Source: CAZHDB01 sp964531225 (GTDB lineage: Archaea > Thermoproteota > Thermoprotei_A > Sulfolobales > Desulfurococcaceae). Taken from it: a DNA stretch of 7,165 bases. Positions within the stretch are counted from its first letter, which is position 1. Every line of letters starts with the position of its first letter. The notes below the pieces were generated by a model. The model was not told the origin of the DNA and made no database searches. It saw only the letters and a list, made by a program, of their open reading frames with translations. The translations under genes and the position numbers were made by a program. The stretch is taken from assembly GCA_964531225.1 (NCBI GenBank), contig CAZHDB010000049.1, forward strand, positions 1-7,165. The letters run 5' to 3'. This document shows positions 1-4,654 of this stretch, one piece after another.

Positions 1-15
1 TAAAGCAATTGCATA

Positions 16-44
16 CAACATTTATTGTTGAAAATAATTTAAAG
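16..44 (-). terminator. Possible 3' trailer / terminator of tRNA-His
   Basis: Read on the minus strand just past the tRNA-His 3' end, the sequence runs CTTTAAATTATTTTC and then into a 5-bp inverted repeat, CAACA / TGTTG with a 5-nt loop (16-20 and 26-30). T-rich tracts are the usual crenarchaeal termination signal. The repeat is short and A/T-rich, so this is a weak call. Confidence 0.25.
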
Positions 45-134
45 GGCCCGGGCCGGGATTTGAACCCGGGACCTCCGGGTTTCTGTGCCGGGCTCCACAG
101 CCCGGCGCTCTAACCAGGCTGAGCTACCCGGGCC
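45..134 (-). tRNA. tRNA-His (GUG) with a 14-nt intron
   Basis: The minus strand folds as a full cloverleaf. The acceptor is GCCCGGG/CCCGGGC with the extra G(-1) at 134 opposite C73 at 45, which is the tRNA-His identity pair. The D-arm starts GCTC, and the T-arm is CCGGG-TTCAAAT-CCCGG (53-69). The anticodon stem CCGGG (101-105) pairs with CCCGG (75-79), but 21 nt lie between them instead of 7. Removing 14 nt (81-94) leaves the loop CTGTGGA with anticodon GTG (96-98). The intron sits at the canonical 37/38 position. The junctions fit a strict bulge-helix-bulge: CTGT in the exon pairs with ACAG in the intron, flanked by the 3-nt bulges GGA and AAA, each cut after its second base. The spliced length is 76 nt including G(-1). 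CCA is not encoded. Confidence 0.97.
81..94 (-). other. tRNA-His intron (bulge-helix-bulge type)
   Basis: The 14-nt intron reads AGCCCGGCACAGAA on the minus strand. After the A that completes the first bulge, GCCCGGC can form only a 2-bp mini-hairpin. ACAG then pairs with exon bases 32-35, and AA precedes the 3' splice site. It is the target expected for the archaeal splicing endonuclease (EndA). It lies close to the practical minimum size, because little remains once the central helix is made. Confidence 0.9.
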
Positions 135-157
135 ATTTCTTCTGAATCATTTTTATT

Positions 158-169
158 CATATTTTTATG
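158..169 (-). promoter_or_regulatory. TATA-like element for tRNA-His
   Basis: On the minus strand CATAAAAATATG lies about 24-35 nt upstream of G(-1) of the tRNA. That is the right distance for an archaeal TATA box if transcription starts at or just before the tRNA. It is an A/T-rich match without a clear BRE. Confidence 0.4.
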
Positions 170-185
170 GCCTGAGTTCTTCATT

Positions 186-200
186 GCCCTTTTAGAGGGC
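186..200 (-). other. Short GC hairpin between tRNA-His and the unknown genes
   Basis: GCCCT (186-190) and AGGGC (196-200) form a perfect 5-bp stem with a 5-nt loop, just past the end of the 43-aa reading frame on the minus strand. It could mark a transcript end, but no T-run follows it on that strand. Confidence 0.25.
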
Positions 201-249
201 TCTTGTAGTCCGGGCCCTTGCCTGTTTGTATTATTCCTACTTGTTTTGC

Positions 250-381
250 TTATATTGGTTTCTCTATTTTTAACTCTGCTATTTTGAACATATATGTGAT
301 CTGTTGATTTTCCGTAATATTGTCCTCTACATATGTGAGGTATATGTTTTTATTATCTATTAAAGCTCCAACTATATTCAT
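250..381 (-). CDS. Small hypothetical protein (43 aa), coupled to the 199-aa gene
   Basis: The ATG (381-379) shares its A with the TAA stop of the upstream 199-aa gene (TAATG), the usual signature of translational coupling in compact archaeal operons. The product begins MNIVGALIDNKN and ends KIAELKIEKPI. It is mixed hydrophobic/charged, has no transmembrane segment or cysteine, and could fold as a short beta-beta-alpha unit. I do not recognise it, and no SD precedes it. The minus strand here is A-rich, and a second minus frame is also open over much of this stretch, so openness alone is weak evidence. It could be a real small protein, the broken tail of the 199-aa gene, or noncoding. Confidence 0.4.
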   Translation of the reverse strand: MNIVGALIDNKNIYLTYVEDNITENQQITYMFKIAELKIEKPI

Positions 382-980
382 TATGTTACTTGAATGTTTT
401 CAACGCTCCATCCTTTTAGTATTATTAGGAAGACAGTATTAGGTGTCATCATAGAATGGTTTTTTGCTTCTAGAATTCGTTTAACATTATTGTTTACGAG
501 TTCACTGTATTCAATGATCTCCTTATTAGTTATTTTTAGATAATCTATCATATCTTTGTACCAATTAATTGTACCCCCTATATCATCATGTCTATGAGTA
601 TGTTCATGCTTTATCTTTGGGGAAGCTATTTTTATTTCTCCAAGCATTAGCGTATAGTATTCAATATCATTAATTCCATTATGATCCAGTTCAACATATC
701 TGACGATAATAGTATCCATGAGGATCATTAAATCAATGTATGTACTTACATTGTCTCGGGAAGACTCTATGTCCATTATTTTATAATAAGCTTCAGCTTC
801 AAGTTCTTTAACATACTTCCATATTTCTTCTATTGTAGATAATTTTTCTAATACGGTTTTTTCAATAGAATTCTTTGATAGATTAATGAAGCTTAGATCC
901 TCATAGAACCATCTAATTATATTGTCCAATAATAACCAGCTCCTATGACCAGCTAGATTCTGAATTAAGAAGTATCGCAT
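381..980 (-). CDS. Hypothetical protein, 199 aa
   Basis: I cannot assign a family. The protein begins MRYFLIQNLAGHRSW. It looks largely alpha-helical, with an acidic/aromatic helix near residues 45-70 (IEEIWKYVKELEAEAYY), a hydrophobic helix around 80-95 and a histidine-rich stretch at 124-133 (KHEHTHRHDD) that could bind metal. There is no signal peptide or clear membrane segment. The start is well supported: AGGAGGT (983-989) stands 2 nt before the ATG, a strong although very close SD, and CTTTATACTT (1010-1019) is a possible TATA box. The stop overlaps the start of a 43-aa frame. It faces away from L40e across a 239-nt divergent gap. It is probably a lineage-specific or accessory gene. Coding status is fairly secure from length and SD; function is unknown. 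Confidence 0.72.
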   Translation of the reverse strand: MRYFLIQNLAGHRSWLLLDNIIRWFYEDLSFINLSKNSIEKTVLEKLSTIEEIWKYVKELEAEAYYKIMDIESSRDNVSTYIDLMILMDTIIVRYVELDHNGINDIEYYTLMLGEIKIASPKIKHEHTHRHDDIGGTINWYKDMIDYLKITNKEIIEYSELVNNNVKRILEAKNHSMMTPNTVFLIILKGWSVENIQVT

Positions 981-1219
981 ATACCTCCTATATAATTGTT
1001 TACTCGATCAAGTATAAAGAGGATCTTTTATGTGGTAGATTTTTATAACTAAACTATATGTATCCGTAAGGCTCATTGAAGTGTTAATTATTGGTCATTA
1101 TTAAGACGCTTCTATAAAGGAATGTTTAGGGATCATTTATGGTTTGGGTTATTAGTAAAACTTAATAAGTAAATATAGTTTCTATCTTTGGATAGAGCGG
1201 TAATTGGGGTGTAATAGTA
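981..1219. promoter_or_regulatory. Divergent intergenic region between the 199-aa gene and L40e
   Basis: These 239 nt contain no plausible gene on either strand. The left edge carries the SD (983-989) and a TATA candidate (1010-1019) for the minus-strand gene. Toward the right, CTTAATAAG near 1160-1168 and AAATATAG near 1171-1178 are TATA candidates for L40e. GGGGTG at 1206-1211 is the L40e SD, 8 nt before its TTG. I see no conserved RNA structure or C/D-box pattern between them. Confidence 0.5.
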
Positions 1220-1387
1220 TTGCCGATAACTGATCCGGTTAAGTTGAGGATCGTGTATAATAGGGCTTTAAATAAGTGGGTTTGTCGTAAATGTGGTGCT
1301 TTAAATCCTCCTGGAGCTGAAAAGTGTAGGCGTTGCAAGAGCCACAATCTAAGGCCCAAGAAGGCTCAGAAACTCGGTAAGTTCTAG
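1220..1387 (+). CDS. rpl40e: 50S ribosomal protein L40e
   Basis: This is a 55-aa zinc-ribbon protein of the archaeal large ribosomal subunit, homologous to the ribosomal part of the eukaryotic ubiquitin-L40 fusion; as usual in archaea, no ubiquitin is fused. It opens MPITDPVKLRIV and has the two zinc knuckles C22-x2-C25 and C36-x2-C39 (WVCRKCGALNPPGAEKCRRC), then the basic tail SHNLRPKKAQKLGKF. Its length is normal for the family. The start is TTG (1220), chosen because family members begin with MPITDP and because GGGGTG (1206-1211) is a good SD 8 nt upstream. Its TAG stop overlaps the stop of the convergent ZIP gene within one CTAG (1384-1387). Confidence 0.96.
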   Translation: MPITDPVKLRIVYNRALNKWVCRKCGALNPPGAEKCRRCKSHNLRPKKAQKLGKF

Positions 1388-2183
1388 CCTAATAGTGTAT
1401 CGAGATATAGCATCACATATAGTCCTATTATAAAACCTATTGTAGGCATTGCTCTATTCTCTCTTTCACTAAATATTTCTGGGAAAATCTCCTCAACTAC
1501 AACATAGATCATTGCTCCTCCTGCAAGGCCCATGCCCATGCCTAGCAAGTTATTTAGATGAGTAAATGCTATTGCACCAAATACTGCTGCTACAGTCTCT
1601 ACTAATCCGCTTAAAATACCTATTAAGAGAGGCTTCTTAGCCTTACCATGTACTGTATATAACGGCATTGTTACAGCTGTTCCCCGGGCAGGTCTTGGAT
1701 TCCAATAGCTAATGCTGTTAATACGCCTAGCGATGGATCGTATATAGTGGATACTCCTACAGCTAATCCTTCCGGGATATTATGTATTATCAATGCTATT
1801 GCAAGAAGCCATACTTTTCTAATTCTCCCCCTAAACTTTACAGGGCCTTCATAACCGAGTATATAGTGTTCATGTGGAAGTATTTTATCCATAGAAATTA
1901 TAAGAACCATGCCGACCAATATTCCTATACTTGTATCAAATAGTCTGCCAGCGTCTATTGCTGGCAATATTAGGCTTGTAAAGCTTGCTACAAGCATTAT
2001 ACCTGATGCAAACCCTAATGCCAGATTCATCAATTTACCACTTGATCCACGGCCAACTAATCCTATGAGTGCTCCTATAGAAGTTAGTAATGCTATAATT
2101 AGTCCATTTAGGAATGCTAGATATATTCTATTTCCTCCTGATATGTTAAGTAGAGTATTTGTTATATTAGGTAACATAGTCAT
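1384..2183 (-). pseudogene. ZIP-family divalent metal transporter, interrupted by a frameshift
   Basis: The gene appears as two pieces. The N-terminal piece (1671-2183, about 170 aa) carries the first membrane helices, a His-rich DKILPHEH segment, the ZIP signature HNIPEGLAVG (about residues 135-144) and the start of helix 5, AIGIQDLP. The C-terminal piece (1384-1668, 94 aa) carries KKPLLIGILSGLVETVAAVFGA, AGGAMIYVVVEEIFPE and a last helix. Together they give the roughly 265 aa and eight helices expected of a ZIP protein (Zn/Fe uptake across the cytoplasmic membrane). The frames meet at 1682-1688, where restoring one base gives DLPEGTAVTMPLY, the second conserved PEG motif. Upstream, 20 nt separate it from the Trx-fold gene, suggesting one operon. 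I take ATG 2183 as start; ATG 2177, with a weak TGAT behind it, is also possible. This may be a true pseudogene, a read error in the C/G run or recoding. Family assignment is strong; functional status is unknown. Confidence 0.85.
1682..1688 (-). other. Frameshift point in the ZIP gene
   Basis: The minus strand reads CCCGGGG here. In the upstream frame it gives L-P-G-E-Q-L-stop; shifted by -1 after the run it gives G-T-A-V-T-M-P-L-Y. The expected CCC GAG GGA (Pro-Glu-Gly of the helix-5 motif) would differ by a single lost A. The run is not a standard -1 slippery heptamer in the reading frame, so deletion or a base-calling error is likelier than programmed shifting. Confidence 0.75.
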
Positions 2184-2203
2184 CAACTAGTATTATCATA
2201 GTA

Positions 2204-2860
2204 TTAATGCTTACCTTTTCTAATAAGTAGGTATAGTATTACAGAGCCGATAATTATGGCTGATGTTATTCCCGGGATCAAGAGTTGCCAATTAATCTCT
2301 TTTTCTCCATTTATTGTAGTAGATGAGGGGGTTGTTGTAGATTCTGTGGAGCATGATTTTATTATAGATTTCAGTTTTGATTCGGATACTTCTTCTCCTG
2401 TCACGATCTTTATGACTTCGGATATTTTCCCCGGATCCCTTATCTCTCCCGCTTTTCCATCACTATACACTTCTATACCGCATCTAAAGCTTTGGGAGAG
2501 TAATTTGTTCCAGAATGTTTTGTCCTCAATCTTTCCTTGTACGATGGCGACAACGTATCCATTATTATCTATGACTGTAGAGACCGGAATATATGGCTCT
2601 AGATTAGCTATTTTAATGATCCTTGCTAGGTCCCAGCCATATGTAGTTAAATTACATTTATTTAACTTACAATCATAGATTTCTCTAAATTCATAGGGTA
2701 GCCCCGTATTGTCAAAGAATTGTTTTAAGCCACTACATGCCGGGCACCCATGATACCCATATATAATTATCTTTGACGACCCCCCACTTCCCGGAATAAC
2801 AATAGGTAAACCCAGCACCATCAACAACAATAATACTAATACCACCCTACTCCACAACAT
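2204..2860 (-). CDS. Membrane-anchored extracytoplasmic thioredoxin-fold protein
   Basis: The protein has a hydrophobic N-terminal signal (LWSRVVLVLLLLMVLGLPIV), then a thioredoxin/glutaredoxin-like domain opening with a beta strand and the redox motif CPAC (IIIYGYHGCPACSGLKQFF). A likely cis-proline loop follows (YIPVSTVID), then four more cysteines, including CKLNKC. A Ser/Thr-rich stalk (STESTTTPSSTT) leads to one C-terminal membrane helix (LLIPGITSAIIIGSVILYLLI) ending RKGKH. The expected topology puts the redox domain outside the membrane, anchored by its C-terminus; disulfide exchange is the family role. I chose ATG 2860 because TATTATAG lies about 25 nt upstream (2881-2888), which suits a leaderless transcript. 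A GTG at 2881 would add seven residues (225 aa in total) and is possible. It is the first gene of an operon with the ZIP transporter. Substrate and partner are unknown. Confidence 0.85.
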   Translation of the reverse strand: MLWSRVVLVLLLLMVLGLPIVIPGSGGSSKIIIYGYHGCPACSGLKQFFDNTGLPYEFREIYDCKLNKCNLTTYGWDLARIIKIANLEPYIPVSTVIDNNGYVVAIVQGKIEDKTFWNKLLSQSFRCGIEVYSDGKAGEIRDPGKISEVIKIVTGEEVSESKLKSIIKSCSTESTTTPSSTTINGEKEINWQLLIPGITSAIIIGSVILYLLIRKGKH

Positions 2861-2975
2861 AGCCAAACACTTCAATAACACTATAATACCAAAAACACCC
2901 TAAAATAACATACCCACCACCAAAACCACAAACCATAAAAAATAAAACCCCCAACAAAAATCAAAACAAAAACCA
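2816..2975 (+). other. Almost G-free (A/C-rich) tract before tRNA-Asp
   Basis: Across about 160 nt of the plus strand I find a single G (2862); the rest is A and C with some T. The right part (2882-2975) is noncoding in any convincing frame. The left part is the signal-peptide end of the Trx-fold gene, where the minus strand is T/G-rich. The minus-strand reading frame across the gap and tRNA-Asp is a composition artefact. The tract also contains the upstream regions of both divergent genes. Confidence 0.7.
2934..2948 (+). promoter_or_regulatory. Possible TATA element for tRNA-Asp
   Basis: CATAAAAAATAAAAC lies 34-48 nt before the tRNA 5' end, compatible with a start several bases upstream of the mature end. 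The surrounding A/C-rich tract makes chance A-runs common, so confidence is low. Confidence 0.3.
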
Positions 2976-2981
2976 GAACAA

Positions 2982-3056
2982 GCCCCGGTAGTATAGCCCG
3001 GCCTAGTATGCGGGCCTGTCGAGCCCGTGACCCGGGTTCAAATCCCGGCCGGGGCG
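2982..3056 (+). tRNA. tRNA-Asp (GUC)
   Basis: The cloverleaf is complete and has no intron. The acceptor is GCCCCGG/CCGGGGC with discriminator G73 (3056). The D-arm starts GTAT and has two wobble pairs. The anticodon stem CGGGC (3011-3015) pairs with GCCCG (3023-3027) around the loop CTGTCGA, giving anticodon GTC (3018-3020). The variable loop is 4 nt, and the T-arm is CCGGG-TTCAAAT-CCCGG. CCA is not encoded. A pyrimidine tract (TTCTTTTCCTTT) follows within 20 nt. The convergent LAGLIDADG gene ends 17 nt downstream. Confidence 0.96.
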
Positions 3057-3060
3057 TACT

Positions 3061-3075
3061 CTGTTCTTTTCCTTT
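3061..3075 (+). terminator. Pyrimidine-rich terminator candidate after tRNA-Asp
   Basis: CTGTTCTTTTCCTTT follows the tRNA 3' end directly. T-rich runs of this kind end archaeal tRNA transcripts. There is no hairpin other than the tRNA itself. The tract overlaps the stop codon of the opposing LAGLIDADG gene. Confidence 0.35.
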
Positions 3076-4027
3076 ATACAATTTCTATGAAGCCATCTCT
3101 ATAAAGATATAAAAACATATGCTCCATAGTAAGCCTTTCTATAAGAATTCTTAGATACATATTCATTGTTTTAATTTCATTATTTAAAACGTCTATCTGT
3201 TTCTTTAATTGAATAGCCACCTGTGTAAGAGGTTTTAAATATTGTAATGTTAATTCAGCCTTCTTTCTTCGTTCAATATTTAAAATCTTGTCTTTGATCA
3301 TATCTAGTAGATTTTTAATATCTTCTTTTGAGTTTATCCTAATCCTATAACATCCTGCTGTATGAGCTGATACTAAGTTGTTCCTAACTTGATAATATCT
3401 CCATAACAACGTATTTACTGTATCTAAAAGGTTTAAGTCCTTATTTACTATAGTTACTTCCGGTTCGAAATAGAGCCTTGTCTTTGTCTTGCCCCTCTTC
3501 TTTATTAATGGCTGTATCGAGCCATCGCTATCGATCAGACCTGCAACAAAGAATTTAAATAGATGCTTATTTCCCTTGATATATTCTAAGACATTAACTA
3601 TATTCTTCTGTTTCAGAATTTCATATATTGCATAGCCTATATATGTATATGCTCTTATTTTGTATGGTGAAAAGCTATTTCTACGTATGTATGTTCTAAT
3701 TATTATAGGTTCTTCGGCGAGATATGTAAATACTGATAAAAATGCAATAAGTGTGCCTATATGCGAAGTTTCTACATCAATTCTTCTCAAATCGTGGGAC
3801 AATCTATACATTGAAGCATCACCATAGGTAAACCCATAAGCCCAAGAAAGTTGTTCGTGTATATCCCAATGCCTTATGTTTCGTATTTGTTTCATTAGAA
3901 TTTCTTCTATCATTTGCAATAATTGATCTACTGTAATGTCTTGATATATGTTCCTGTACTCTATTGCATCGTTCATTTTATAAGGGTTTTTTGTTTTTAG
4001 TGGGAGGTTTGTTTGTATTTTGTTCAT
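3074..4027 (-). CDS. LAGLIDADG homing-endonuclease-like protein (freestanding)
   Basis: At 317 aa this has two LAGLIDADG-type motifs, as in single-chain homing endonucleases. Motif 1 is degenerate (WAYGFTYGDAS, residues 62-72, acidic D70). Motif 2 is near-canonical (VAGLIDSDGS, 161-170, catalytic-position D168). The spacing of about 100 residues is normal. Each motif is followed by beta-rich sequence, and residues 250-300 form a basic helical, probably coiled-coil region. It lies in no intron or intein: tRNA-Asp ends 17 nt away, intact and convergent. The ATG at 4027 has AGTGAG 3 nt upstream and the TATATATA box (4073-4085) about 50 nt upstream. Residues 1-17 lie in a T/G-skewed stretch, and CCCTTATAAA (3977-3986, minus) is a good TATA box inside the gene, so a shorter form starting near residues 37-39 is conceivable. 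It may be an active freestanding endonuclease or a domesticated DNA-binding protein. Confidence 0.85.
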   Translation of the reverse strand: MNKIQTNLPLKTKNPYKMNDAIEYRNIYQDITVDQLLQMIEEILMKQIRNIRHWDIHEQLSWAYGFTYGDASMYRLSHDLRRIDVETSHIGTLIAFLSVFTYLAEEPIIIRTYIRRNSFSPYKIRAYTYIGYAIYEILKQKNIVNVLEYIKGNKHLFKFFVAGLIDSDGSIQPLIKKRGKTKTRLYFEPEVTIVNKDLNLLDTVNTLLWRYYQVRNNLVSAHTAGCYRIRINSKEDIKNLLDMIKDKILNIERRKKAELTLQYLKPLTQVAIQLKKQIDVLNNEIKTMNMYLRILIERLTMEHMFLYLYRDGFIEIV

Positions 4028-4072
4028 TTTCTCACTTTTTCGTTTGTTTCTATTTATTTATTTTTGTTTTTT

Positions 4073-4085
4073 CATATATATAAAC
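4073..4085. promoter_or_regulatory. Bidirectional TATA box, LAGLIDADG / winged-helix genes
   Basis: CATATATATAAAC carries a palindromic TATATATA core. It lies about 50 nt from both the LAGLIDADG ATG (4027, minus) and the winged-helix ATG (4133, plus). Assuming starts about 27 nt from the core, both transcripts would have leaders of about 26 nt, each with an SD (AGTGAG at 4031-4036; GGGGTG near 4119-4124). No other strong TATA box is seen in the gap. Confidence 0.5.
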
Positions 4086-4132
4086 TTTTTTATAGTTGTT
4101 TCTATAAGGATATATGTAGGGGTGTCCTGGGT

Positions 4133-4399
4133 ATGCCTATTACGCTTGAGGAGCATGTAAGGTTATTGCTTAAGGCATTACTGGTTATTGGCGAGAGGGA
4201 AAGCGTGAATTTAAGTGAATTAGCTGGAGCCCTAGGCAAGAATAGGCCGCAAGTCTATACACTAGTTAATACACTAGAATCACTAGGCCTAGTAACAAAG
4301 GAAAGAATTAAAGGACTACCGCCAAAAACAATAATTAAACTAACAAATAAGGGTAAGAAACTTATCCGATGCCTACATGAAATCGAGCTTATCAAATAA
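4133..4399 (+). CDS. Winged helix-turn-helix DNA-binding protein (88 aa)
   Basis: This is a small wHTH protein of the MarR/ArsR/TrmB-like fold. A first helix (residues 6-20) leads to the HTH, with VNLSELAGALG as scaffold helix and NRPQVYTLVNTLESLGLV as recognition helix. A short beta wing follows (TKERIKGLPPKTIIKLT) and then the end helix NKGKKLI. There is no effector domain. The ATG at 4133 was chosen because GGGGTG lies 8 nt upstream and the fold begins there; the frame is open further upstream, but that stretch has untypical Phe/Tyr-rich composition. It is divergent from the LAGLIDADG gene and shares its promoter box, so repression of that gene and itself is an attractive but untested role. 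Past the TAA stop the frame stays open for another 34 codons. Confidence 0.88.
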   Translation: MPITLEEHVRLLLKALLVIGERESVNLSELAGALGKNRPQVYTLVNTLESLGLVTKERIKGLPPKTIIKLTNKGKKLIRCLHEIELIK

Positions 4400-4654
4400 T
4401 ACAAGGATAATCTATTCATAGTTGAAGAACCTATATTTGCATGTAGCGTTTCTAAACTTATAGACAGATCTTTCTATAGAATTACGATTCCTAAAAAATT
4501 ATAGAAGAAATAGATCTCCGATCGGGATATAAAGGACATAGATATAATATAAGAGAATTATAACGCTATTGTATATATTGAAGGCCATGATTTAATGAGT
4601 ATTTATCCTTATAAGTAGTTTATTTAATCAAACCTATTTATTGAGTGATTAAAC
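4400..4654 (+). other. Intergenic region between the wHTH and primase-like genes
   Basis: These 255 nt lack a gene with a start codon. The frame of the wHTH gene continues open past its TAA to a TAG at 4502 (34 codons, including FIVEEPIFACSVSKLIDRSF), which could be an old C-terminus. An imperfect inverted repeat, AGATCTTTCTATAG against ATAGAAGAAATAGATCT, spans 4466-4517. The right end is the promoter and SD of the primase-like gene. Confidence 0.4.
4609..4650 (+). promoter_or_regulatory. Promoter and SD of the primase-like gene
   Basis: CCTTATAAG (TATA core TTATAAG at 4609-4615) would set the start near 4639. GAGTGATT (4643-4650) is a good SD 4 nt before the GTG start at 4655. The short leader and the spacing agree with each other, so the gene probably has its own transcript. 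Confidence 0.6.

Noticed and set aside
120..340. Second open minus-strand frame of about 75 codons running into tRNA-His
   Set aside because: It has no start codon in its first half, is almost without hydrophobic residues (K/N/S/R/T-rich) and reads into the tRNA. This is what an A-rich strand gives by chance.
381..980. Cas1-like resemblance of the 199-aa protein
   Set aside because: A few helix patterns looked similar, but there is no catalytic Glu/His/Asp arrangement, no cas neighbours and no CRISPR repeats.
1162..1359. 65-aa minus-strand frame over L40e
   Set aside because: It is the antisense shadow of the certain L40e gene and shows no family features.
1909..2190. 93-aa plus-strand frame
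   Set aside because: It lies antisense to the ZIP transporter's conserved helices, so it is a shadow frame.
2256..2678. 140-aa plus-strand frame
   Set aside because: It lies antisense to the Trx-fold gene, whose CPAC motif, signal and anchor make it the real gene.
45..3056. Shared T-arm sequence of tRNA-His and tRNA-Asp as att-site repeats of an integrated element
   Set aside because: The match is the conserved T-arm expected in any two archaeal tRNAs. No partial tRNA duplicate or integrase gene is seen.
2881..3081. 66-aa minus-strand frame, apparently with a membrane segment
   Set aside because: Its first half is the antisense of tRNA-Asp (giving PRPGFEPGSRARQARI, a familiar tRNA-shadow peptide). 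Its hydrophobic second half comes from the T/G-rich strand.
4013..4132. 40-residue N-terminal extension of the wHTH protein
   Set aside because: It is Phe/Tyr-rich, overlaps the divergent start and the TATATATA box, and the SD and fold both point to the ATG at 4133.
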